From contig NZ_NWMV01000015.1 in assembly GCF_002837145.1 (NCBI RefSeq), positions 1 to 39,894 of the forward strand: 39,894 bases of DNA, in the 5' to 3' direction. The first letter of the stretch is position 1, and the number at the start of each line of letters is the position of its first letter. The stretch comes from Macromonas nakdongensis. GTDB lineage: Bacteria; Pseudomonadota; Gammaproteobacteria; Burkholderiales; Burkholderiaceae_C. This document shows positions 33,499-39,894 of this stretch, one piece after another. Under the pieces are notes generated by a model. That model was given only the letters and a program-made list of their open reading frames with translations. It made no database searches and was not told where the DNA came from. Both the position numbers and the translations under genes were made by a program.

Positions 33499-34819
33499 AC
33501 CCACGCTTTTGGCCGCCGCCCTGTGGCTGGCCCTGACCGGCCCGGCCGGGGCCCAGTCGCTGCGCGCCAGCCCCGCCGCCCTGCCCACCACCGGGGTGGT
33601 GCGCGGCGCCGAACACATCGTCGCCCTGGTCAACTCCGAACCCATCACCAGCGGCGACGTGCGCGCCCGCATGGCCCGCGTGCAAGCACCCGAAGGTGGC
33701 AGCCTGCCCCCGCGCGAGGAACTGGCGCGGCAGGTGCTGGAGCGCCTGATCCTGGAAAAAACCCAGTTGCAGTGGGCCGCCGAGATCGGTGTCAAGGTGG
33801 ACGACAACGCCTTGAACGACGCCGAACAGAACGTCGCCCAGCAGAACCGCCTGACCCTGCCGCAGCTGCACGAGCGCCTCAAAAGCGTGGGCCTGACGCC
33901 GGCCGCCTTCCGCACCAACCTGCGCAACGAACTGCTGCTGCAGCGCGTGCGCGAACGCGAAGTGGACAACCGCGTGCGCATCAGCGAGCAGGACATCGAC
34001 GCCTACCTGCGCGAGCACCAAGGCGGCGCGGCCGACCAGGCCGTGCTGCACCTGGCCCAGGTCCTGGTGGCCGTGCCCGAAAACGCGCCCGAAGCCGAAG
34101 TGGGCCGCCTGCGTGCCCGGGCCGAGCAGATCGCCCGCCGCGCCCAGGCCGGTGACGACTTTGCCACCCTGGCCGGCGCCTTCTCGGACGGCCCCGAAAA
34201 GCAGGCCGGCGGCCAGCTCGGCGCGCGCCCGGCCGAACGCTACCCCACCCTGTTCGTCGACGCCACCCGCAACCTGGGCGTGGGCGGCGTGAGCGCCCCG
34301 GTGCGCAGCGGTGCGGGCTTCCACATCCTCAAGGTGCTGGAAAAGCGCAACCCCAAACTGCCCGACACCCACGTCACCCAGACCCGGGCCCGGCACATCC
34401 TGCTGCGCCCGACGGCGCAACTCAGCCCCCAGGCCGCGGCCGAACAGCTGGCCCGCTGGCGCCAGCAGATCGCCAGCGGCCAGGCCACCTTCGAAGAGCT
34501 GGCCCGCGCCCACAGCCAGGACGGCTCGGCCCAGCAGGGCGGCGACCTGGGCTGGGCCGTGCCCGGCCAGTTCGTGCCCGAATTCGAGCAGACGATGAAC
34601 GCCCTGGCCCCCGGGCAGGTGTCCGAACCGCTGCAATCGCGCTTCGGCCTGCACCTGATCCAGGTGCAGGAACGGCGCCAGGCCGAGGTGAGCAAGCGCG
34701 ACCAGCGCGAATGGGTGCGCAACGTGCTGCGCGAGGAAAAGATCGAGCGCGCCTACGAGGAATGGGCCGCCGACCTGCGCGCCCGCGCCTACGTCGAGTT
34801 CCGCGAGCCGCTGCAGTGA
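33491..34819 (+). CDS. surA: Periplasmic chaperone/peptidyl-prolyl isomerase SurA
   Basis: 442 residues. Signal peptide [22 protein letters not shown]. SurA N-terminal chaperone domain ([36 protein letters not shown]), then two parvulin domains: ~180-285 ([32 protein letters not shown]) and ~297-400 ([32 protein letters not shown]). It escorts outer-membrane proteins, LptD among them. It overlaps lptD by 8 bases and rsmA by 4, so the three are translationally coupled. Confidence 0.96.
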   Translation: MNKPTLLAAALWLALTGPAGAQSLRASPAALPTTGVVRGAEHIVALVNSEPITSGDVRARMARVQAPEGGSLPPREELARQVLERLILEKTQLQWAAEIGVKVDDNALNDAEQNVAQQNRLTLPQLHERLKSVGLTPAAFRTNLRNELLLQRVREREVDNRVRISEQDIDAYLREHQGGAADQAVLHLAQVLVAVPENAPEAEVGRLRARAEQIARRAQAGDDFATLAGAFSDGPEKQAGGQLGARPAERYPTLFVDATRNLGVGGVSAPVRSGAGFHILKVLEKRNPKLPDTHVTQTRARHILLRPTAQLSPQAAAEQLARWRQQIASGQATFEELARAHSQDGSAQQGGDLGWAVPGQFVPEFEQTMNALAPGQVSEPLQSRFGLHLIQVQERRQAEVSKRDQREWVRNVLREEKIERAYEEWAADLRARAYVEFREPLQ

Positions 34820-35586
34820 GCGCCGGCCCGCACCGCGCGCGCAAGCGCTTCGGCCAGCACTTCCTGTCCGATGGCGGCATCATCGACGCCATCGTGCGCG
34901 AAATCGCGCCCAAACCCGGGCAGTTCGTGGTCGAGATCGGCCCCGGCCTGGCGGCGCTGACGCAGCCGCTGGTCGAACGCCTGGGCCAGCTCACCGTGGT
35001 CGAACTCGACCGCGACCTGGCGGTGCGCCTGCGCGCCCACCCCCAGCTCACGGTGATCGAGTCCGACGTGCTGCGGGTGGATTTCCGCGCCCTGGCCGCC
35101 AGCCGACCCGAGCCCATGCGCGTGGTGGGCAACCTGCCCTACAACATCTCCAGCCCCATCCTGTTCCACCTGCTGGGCGTGGCCGACGTGGTGCAGGACC
35201 AGCACTTCATGCTGCAAAAAGAGGTGATCGACCGCATGGTGGCCCAGCCCGCCAGCGCCGACTACGGCCGCCTGAGCGTGATGCTGCAATGGCGCTACGC
35301 CATGGCCAACGTGCTGTTCGTGCCGCCCGAGAGCTTCGACCCGCCGCCGCGCGTGGACAGCGCCGTGGTGCGCATGGTGCCACTGGCCCAGCCGCCGGTG
35401 CTGAACTTCGGCCTGCTGGAAGAACTGGTGCAGGTGGCGTTTTCGCAGCGCCGCAAGCTGCTGCGCCACAGCCTGGGGCGCTGGCTGGAGGCGCGCCAGT
35501 TCGGGGGCGCGTTCGACCTGCAACGCCGCGCCGAGGAAGTGCCGGTGACCGAGTACGTGACGCTGTGCCAGGCCATGGCGGCCTGA
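34816..35586 (+). CDS. rsmA: 16S rRNA dimethyladenosine transferase (KsgA)
   Basis: 256 residues, GTG start overlapping the surA stop as [22 protein letters not shown] at the N-terminus, SAM motif [12 protein letters not shown] at ~40-50, catalytic [15 protein letters not shown] from ~106, and [14 protein letters not shown]. It dimethylates A1518 and A1519 of 16S rRNA. Any ATG in frame lies far upstream inside surA, so the GTG is the best start. pdxA, often between surA and rsmA in other bacteria, is absent here. A bidirectional terminator follows. Confidence 0.96.
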   Translation: MSAGPHRARKRFGQHFLSDGGIIDAIVREIAPKPGQFVVEIGPGLAALTQPLVERLGQLTVVELDRDLAVRLRAHPQLTVIESDVLRVDFRALAASRPEPMRVVGNLPYNISSPILFHLLGVADVVQDQHFMLQKEVIDRMVAQPASADYGRLSVMLQWRYAMANVLFVPPESFDPPPRVDSAVVRMVPLAQPPVLNFGLLEELVQVAFSQRRKLLRHSLGRWLEARQFGGAFDLQRRAEEVPVTEYVTLCQAMAA

Positions 35587-35624
35587 GTTTCCCCTGAGCA
35601 GGCGCCAGCCCCACAAAAGCCCAC

Positions 35625-35654
35625 AAAAAAGCCGCTGCACTGCAGCGGCTTTTT
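35625..35654. terminator. Bidirectional terminator between rsmA and the barstar gene
   Basis: GCCGCTGCA (35631-35639) and TGCAGCGGC (35641-35649), flanked by A at 35625-35630 and T at 35650-35654, form a long near-perfect hairpin usable from either side. It lies 38 bases after rsmA and 23 bases after the barstar stop in the opposite direction. Confidence 0.9.
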
Positions 35655-35677
35655 GCATGGCCCGGCCTTTGGGCCGA

Positions 35678-36265
35678 TCAGGCGGCGGTCAGCCAGTAAC
35701 CCGCGTTGAACGGGCTGCTCATGCGCAGCGCCTGCGGGCTCACGTCCACCAGCTTGTCGGTCAGCAAGGGTTCGTCGCTGGTGGTTTCCAGGTCGGCGGC
35801 CTTGGGGGCGCGCGCCACCGAGAAGGAGTAGAAGCAGCGGAACGGCACCTTGCGGTCGTTCCAGTAGTCGGCGACGTCGCGGAAGATGTCGAGCAGCTGC
35901 TCGCGCGCTTCCTTGTCGAACTTCGGGCTGGTGGGGATGTGCTCCAGCACCACGATGAAGCCGGTCTGCGGGCCCGACTTGTGCACCACGTCGGTCATGC
36001 AGTCGTACAGGGCGTCGAAGTTCTTACCGTTGTGCGCGGGCAGGGTGTATTGCTGGGAAATCAGGTCCAGCACGTCCTGCTTGTTCTGGGCGGTGGCCAG
36101 GTTGGCGTACAGGAAGTGGTGGCCCAAGTGCTCGGCCGCCCCCTCCAGGTCCCTGACCGTGTGGGCCCGGATCGACTGCACGATGTTGGTCCGCACGTTG
36201 CGAAGTGGCGTGTCCATTTCCACGTTTCTTTCAAATTCTCGGTTGACGATCTCGGGGCCGTTCAC
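35678..36265 (-). CDS. Barstar family RNase inhibitor
   Basis: 195 residues with a GTG start that overlaps the RNase stop by 4 bases (GTGA). An in-frame ATG at 36217 (MDTPLRNVRTNIV) is an alternative start giving 179 residues. The barstar core is KQDVLDLISQQYTLPAHNGKNFDALYDCMTDV, including the Asn-Phe-Asp-Ala-Leu-x-Asp motif whose acidic residues fill the barnase active site. The C-terminal half (EQLLDIFRDVADYW, PFRCFYSFSVA) is longer than in classical ~90-residue barstar. It acts in the cytoplasm, where it would neutralise the RNase encoded just upstream before export. Confidence 0.9.
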   Translation of the reverse strand: MNGPEIVNREFERNVEMDTPLRNVRTNIVQSIRAHTVRDLEGAAEHLGHHFLYANLATAQNKQDVLDLISQQYTLPAHNGKNFDALYDCMTDVVHKSGPQTGFIVVLEHIPTSPKFDKEAREQLLDIFRDVADYWNDRKVPFRCFYSFSVARAPKAADLETTSDEPLLTDKLVDVSPQALRMSSPFNAGYWLTAA

Positions 36266-36672
36266 TGCACGATCTTCTTGAAGCTCGCGTAGTGATCGGC
36301 GGTGTAGTAACAGGCTTCAGGCGCTTGGGGCCGCGGGCCGCCGCACACGATGCGCCGGGCACCGCGGTGCTGCACGCCCGGGGTCGGCACGGTGTATTCG
36401 CGGTAGTAGCCACGGGTCTGTCGGGGCAGCAGCCGTTCGCGGTTGAAGAAGGTGGTGCCGTCTTTTTCGTAACGGAACGGGCCACCCCGGTGGATCTGAC
36501 GCCAGACCTCCTGCCCCTGCACCGGCAGGGCCACCCACGCGATGACCGCAACACCGTCACGGACACCGGCTTCTTCGACCGGACCGCGCGCCCACGCACC
36601 GGCACCGGCCAGCATTCCCAGCACGAGCCAGCCAGTGACCCACCACGCCGACCGAGACCGTTGACCGAACAT
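36262..36672 (-). CDS. Secreted barnase/RNase Sa-like guanyl-specific ribonuclease
   Basis: 136 residues. N-terminal signal or membrane segment (WWVTGWLVLGMLAGAGAWA). The ribonuclease domain has EVWRQIHRGGPFRYEKDGTTFFNRERLLP, then YYREYTVPTP (catalytic Glu), ARRIVCGG (substrate-phosphate Arg) and ACYYTADHYASFKKI (general-acid His), in the order seen in barnase/N1 RNases. Two Cys residues (VCGG, ACYY) probably form a disulfide after export. It is encoded directly before its inhibitor on the same strand, as a tight pair. It may serve nutrient scavenging or competition; no secretion partner is adjacent. The upstream gap holds a perfect GGGTTAACCC palindrome (36717-36726). Confidence 0.88.
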   Translation of the reverse strand: MFGQRSRSAWWVTGWLVLGMLAGAGAWARGPVEEAGVRDGVAVIAWVALPVQGQEVWRQIHRGGPFRYEKDGTTFFNRERLLPRQTRGYYREYTVPTPGVQHRGARRIVCGGPRPQAPEACYYTADHYASFKKIVQ

Positions 36673-36772
36673 CCAAACCTTGTGTCTGAAGCCTCGGGAA
36701 CCCCGGCCACATGCCCGGGTTAACCCTGAAATTCAAGGGCGCAAGTGTGCCGCAAGCGGCCCCAAAAAGCAA

Positions 36773-36811
36773 GAGGCCGCCCCAGTGATGGGAGCGGCCT
36801 CCAGGGTTTTT
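36773..36811. terminator. Terminator after maeB (possibly bidirectional)
   Basis: GAGGCCGC (36773-36780) pairs with GCGGCCTC (36794-36801), with a nested CCCA/TGGG stem inside. On the minus strand it leads into TTGCTTTTT, after maeB; on the plus strand a T run lies at 36807-36811. It is 66 bases after the maeB stop. Confidence 0.85.
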
Positions 36812-36866
36812 GCTGCACTGCGGCAGCACCTGTGCTAAGCGCGCGGCAGCTACAGAGAGTGTGCGC

Positions 36867-39188
36867 TCACTGCGACGCCTGCCCCACGGCGCGCGGACCC
36901 ACATTGGCCTCGGCCACGGTCAGCGCGGTCATGTTGACGATGCGGCGCACGGTGGCGCTGGCGGTGAGGATGTGCACCGGCTTGGCCACGCCCAGCAGCA
37001 TGGGGCCGATGGCGATGCCCCCGCCCGCCGCCGTCTTGAGCAGGTTGTAGGAGATGTTGGCCGCGTCGATGTTGGGGCATACCAGCAGGTTGGCCTCGCC
37101 GGCCAGCGTGCTGCGCGGCATGGTGCGGGTGCGGGCCTCGGCGTCCAGCGCCACGTCGCCGTGCATCTCGCCGTCCACCTCCAGCCAGGGCGCCTGTTCG
37201 CGCAAGATGGCCAGCACTTGCCGCATTTTGACGGCAGAAGGCTGGTCGGACGAACCGAAGTTGGAGTGTGACAGCAGCGCCGCCTTGGGCGTGATGCCAA
37301 AGCGCATGATCTTGCGCGCCGCCATCTGGGTGATCTCGGCCAGCAGTTCGGCGCTGGGGTCGTAGTTGACGTGGGTGTCCACCAGGAAGACCTGGCGCCC
37401 CGGCAGCATCAGCGCGTTCATGGCGGCGTAGCAGTGGGCGCCCGGGCGCTTGCCGATCACCTGGTCGATGTACTGCAGGTGCATGGGGCTGGTGCCCCAG
37501 GTGCCGCAGATCATGCCCTCCACGTCACCGCGGCGCAGCAGCATGGCACCGATCAGGCTCAAGCGGCGGCGCATCTCGATCTTGGCCAGCTGGGCGGTGA
37601 CGCCGCGGCGCTCCATCAGCTGGTGGTAGGTCTGCCACAGCTCGCGGTAGCGTTCGTCGTGCTCGACGTTGACCACGTCGTAGTCCGCCCCCGCCTTCAG
37701 GCGCAGGCCGAACTGCTCGATGCGCTGGGCAATGATGGCCGGGCGGCCGATCAGCGTCGGGCGCGCCAGGCCTTCGTCCACCACGATCTGGCAGGCGCGC
37801 AGCACGCGCTCCTCCTCGCCCTCGGCGTAGGCGATGCGCTTGTGCGGTGCTTTTTTGGCGATGGTGTAGACCGGCTTCATCATCGTGCCCGAGGCGAAGA
37901 CGAAGCTCTGCAGCTTGTCGCGGTAGGCGTCGATGTCGGCGATCGGGCGCAACGCGACGCCGCTGGCGGCGGCGGCCTGGGCCACGGCCGGCGCGATCTT
38001 CATCATCAGGCGCGGGTCGAAGGGCTTGGGAATGAGGTATTCGGGGCCAAAGGCCAGCTTTTCACCGGCGTAGGCCGCGGCCACCACCTCGCTCTGCTCG
38101 GCCTGGGCCAGGTCGGCGATGGCATGGACCGCGGCGATCTCCATCTCGTCGGTGATGGTGGAGGCGCCCGCGTCGAGCGCGCCGCGGAAGATGTAGGGGA
38201 AACACAGGACGTTGTTGACCTGGTTCGGGTAGTCGGTGCGGCCGGTGGCCATGATGGCGTCGTCGCGCACCGCTTTCACGTCTTCGGGCGTGATTTCGGG
38301 GTTGGGGTTGGCCAACGCGAAGATCAGTGGGTTTGGGGCCATTTTGGCCACCATGTCTTGCTTGAGCACGCCGCCGGCGGACAGGCCCAAGAAGATGTCG
38401 GCGCCTTCGATGACCTCGCTCAGCGTGCGGGCGTCGGTCTTCTGCGCGAACACCGCCTTGTCCGGGTCCATCAGTTCGGTGCGGCCTTCGTAAACCACGC
38501 CGGCCAGATCGGTGACGTAGATGTTTTCGCGCGGGATGCCGAGCTTGACCAACAGACCCAGGCAGGCCAGCGCCGCCGCGCCCGCGCCGGAGGTGACGAG
38601 CTTGACCTGCTTCGGGTCCTTGCCCACCACCTTCAGGCCGTTCATCATGGCCGCGCCCACCACGATGGCGGTGCCGTGCTGGTCGTCGTGGAAGACCGGA
38701 ATCTTCATGCGCTCGCGCAGCTTGCGTTCGACGTAGAAGCAGTCGGGCGCCTTGATGTCTTCGAGGTTGACGCCACCGAAGGTGGGCTCCAACGCCGCGA
38801 TGATGTCGACCAGCTTGTCCGGGTCTTTCTCGTTGATCTCGATGTCAAACACATCGATGCCGGCGAACTTTTTGAACAGGACGCCTTTGCCTTCCATCAC
38901 CGGCTTGGCCGCCAGCGGGCCGATGTCGCCCAGGCCGAGCACGGCGGTGCCGTTGGTGATGACCGCCACCAGGTTGCCGCGGCTGGTGTATTTGAAGGCA
39001 TTGACCGGGTCGGCGACGATCTCTTCGCAGGGTGCGGCCACGCCGGGCGAGTAGGCCAGCGCCAGGTCGCGCTGGTTGGTGAGCTGCTTGGTCGCGGCAA
39101 TCGCGATTTTGCCGGGGGTGGGCTGCTCGTGGTACTCGAGGGCGGCGCGGCGCAGTTCGGCGCGCCTGTCTTCTCTTTTTTGTGTCAT
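36867..39188 (-). CDS. maeB: NADP-dependent malic enzyme (MaeB type, with phosphotransacetylase-like domain)
   Basis: 773 residues, the two-domain form. Residues 1-~430 are malic enzyme: [73 protein letters not shown] and [12 protein letters not shown]. Residues ~440-770 are a phosphotransacetylase-like regulatory domain that in this family has no PTA activity but binds acetyl-CoA as an inhibitor. It converts malate to pyruvate with NADPH formation. GGAG lies 9 bases before the ATG (39188); an upstream in-frame GTG at 39203 is less likely. Confidence 0.96.
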   Translation of the reverse strand: MTQKREDRRAELRRAALEYHEQPTPGKIAIAATKQLTNQRDLALAYSPGVAAPCEEIVADPVNAFKYTSRGNLVAVITNGTAVLGLGDIGPLAAKPVMEGKGVLFKKFAGIDVFDIEINEKDPDKLVDIIAALEPTFGGVNLEDIKAPDCFYVERKLRERMKIPVFHDDQHGTAIVVGAAMMNGLKVVGKDPKQVKLVTSGAGAAALACLGLLVKLGIPRENIYVTDLAGVVYEGRTELMDPDKAVFAQKTDARTLSEVIEGADIFLGLSAGGVLKQDMVAKMAPNPLIFALANPNPEITPEDVKAVRDDAIMATGRTDYPNQVNNVLCFPYIFRGALDAGASTITDEMEIAAVHAIADLAQAEQSEVVAAAYAGEKLAFGPEYLIPKPFDPRLMMKIAPAVAQAAAASGVALRPIADIDAYRDKLQSFVFASGTMMKPVYTIAKKAPHKRIAYAEGEEERVLRACQIVVDEGLARPTLIGRPAIIAQRIEQFGLRLKAGADYDVVNVEHDERYRELWQTYHQLMERRGVTAQLAKIEMRRRLSLIGAMLLRRGDVEGMICGTWGTSPMHLQYIDQVIGKRPGAHCYAAMNALMLPGRQVFLVDTHVNYDPSAELLAEITQMAARKIMRFGITPKAALLSHSNFGSSDQPSAVKMRQVLAILREQAPWLEVDGEMHGDVALDAEARTRTMPRSTLAGEANLLVCPNIDAANISYNLLKTAAGGGIAIGPMLLGVAKPVHILTASATVRRIVNMTALTVAEANVGPRAVGQASQ

Positions 39189-39226
39189 GGCTTGCAACTC
39201 CACATTATGAAAAACACAGGACTACC

Positions 39227-39232
39227 ATTGTA
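39227..39232 (-). promoter_or_regulatory. -10 element (TACAAT) for maeB
   Basis: The minus strand reads CTACAATGGTAG, with TACAAT at 39232-39227, about 40 bases before the maeB ATG; CATAAT (39213-39208) is a second candidate. The gap 39189-39350 also has an imperfect GC hairpin (about 39247-39287) without a T run. Confidence 0.35.
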
Positions 39233-39350
39233 GGCCGCCCCCACCACCCTGCCCACTCGGGAAAGCCACAGGTGGGGCAGGGCAGTGTTGACTTTTGTGC
39301 ACGAACGCGGGACAGCCCGGATGGGGCGTGTGTGCGAACGGCTGCGTTTA

Positions 39351-39878
39351 TCAGCACAACACCACGGCGTCGGGCAGTTCGTTGGGATTGCCCTGGCCCG
39401 CGGGCACCGGGAAATGGCGCTCCAACAAGGCCCCGACCCCATCGACCACGGCACCCAGGCCCGTCTCGAACGCCCCCTGGCGGAAGGCCTCGGTGAGCGT
39501 GGCCACGTGGGCCTGCCACTGGGCGCGATCGATGAAGGGGGCCAGCCCGCGGTCGGCCACGATCTCGATGGCGCGCTCGGCCAGCAGCACGTAGATCAGC
39601 ACGCCGTTGTTGTGCTCGGTGTCCCACACGCCCAACCGGCCGAACCAGTCGCGGGCACGCTGCCGGACGAGGCCGGGCAGGGCCGCCTGGGTCGGTGGCG
39701 GCCACAGGCACGACAGCGGCAGGCCCGCCTCCACGCACACGCGGATTTCGCCGCTGTGGCGCTGTTCGCTCTGGGCCACCCGCGCCGCCAGGCGGGCGGC
39801 CGCGGCCGGGGGCAGGGCGCGCCGGCTGTCGCTGGCGTCCAGCCAGGCGTGGCGCAGGATGCGTACGCAGCGTTCCAT
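39351..39878 (-). CDS. TPM-domain protein (TLP18.3/Psb32/MOLO-1 family)
   Basis: 175 residues. RVAQSEQRHSGEIRVCVEAGLPL, ARDWFGRLGVWDTEHNNGVLIYVLLAERAIEIVADRGLAPFID and LTEAFRQGAFETGL follow the TPM pattern; the NNGVLIYVL strand and the EIVADRG motif are diagnostic. No signal peptide or membrane segment is visible, which fits the small cytoplasmic-looking members that accompany LemA and a second TPM protein. The upstream genes lie beyond the window. The ATG at 39878 follows a TGAG string that may be the stop of the upstream gene. Function unknown. Confidence 0.85.
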   Translation of the reverse strand: MERCVRILRHAWLDASDSRRALPPAAAARLAARVAQSEQRHSGEIRVCVEAGLPLSCLWPPPTQAALPGLVRQRARDWFGRLGVWDTEHNNGVLIYVLLAERAIEIVADRGLAPFIDRAQWQAHVATLTEAFRQGAFETGLGAVVDGVGALLERHFPVPAGQGNPNELPDAVVLC

Positions 39879-39894
39879 CTCACCACCCCCCCGA

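Noticed and set aside
31048-33996. 982-codon minus-strand open frame opposite lptD and surA
   Set aside because: Longest open frame in the window but antisense to two well-recognised genes; low-complexity Gly/Val/Ala/His sequence without motifs.
39247-39287. GC hairpin between maeB and the TPM gene as a terminator
   Set aside because: Arms are imperfect (one bulge) and no T run follows on either strand.

Overview
The window is a high-GC stretch of bacterial chromosome. Gene content and order (bamE-dapB-leuS-lptE, hpf-ptsN-hprK, lptD-surA-rsmA, pntAB, a MaeB-type malic enzyme, an HprK/PtsN system) fit a betaproteobacterium of the order Burkholderiales, most likely Comamonadaceae. That placement is inference from protein style and gene order. 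No rRNA, tRNA, IS element, prophage or CRISPR array was seen. Genes are tightly packed and no gene-free stretch exceeds about 225 bases.

Layout: (1) 1-6039 is a signalling neighbourhood: a CHASE2 sensor protein cut by the window edge, a TolC-OmpA fusion, a periplasmic FecR-domain protein, a glutaminase fused to STAS and cyclic-nucleotide-binding domains, and a class II cAMP phosphodiesterase. A good sigma-54 promoter match lies just upstream of the glutaminase. (2) 6069-9008 holds arginase, a MocR-type regulator and a divergent DUF2917 protein. (3) 8995-15872 is housekeeping: lptE, leuS (with an unusual palindromic in-frame insertion), dapB, bamE, fur, hprK and ptsN. (4) 16001-18992 holds hpf, a patatin-like lipase and corA. 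corA is preceded by a roughly 190-base leader with a ribosome-binding-site-equipped 16-codon ORF and two interleaved helices, one of which covers the corA ribosome binding site. (5) 19028-24781 holds mtnN-fadD, terC with an NhaR-like regulator, an exported DUF1566 protein and a DedA protein. (6) 24953-29117 holds pntA-pntB, then a Nudix hydrolase and YaeQ. (7) 29139-35586 holds rsmE-amgK divergent from lptD-surA-rsmA, an envelope-biogenesis block. (8) 35678-39878 holds a secreted barnase-like RNase with its barstar-type inhibitor, maeB, and a TPM-domain protein.

How the genes work together: the first block could form a cAMP circuit (synthesis by the CHASE2 protein if it carries a cyclase domain, degradation by the phosphodiesterase, reading by the glutaminase cNMP domain). 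lptE and lptD deliver LPS, and bamE and surA build outer-membrane proteins such as LptD. pntAB and maeB supply NADPH. The strongest candidates for something undescribed are the corA leader, the leuS palindromic insertion, and the TolC-OmpA/FecR/CHASE2 plus cAMP neighbourhood.
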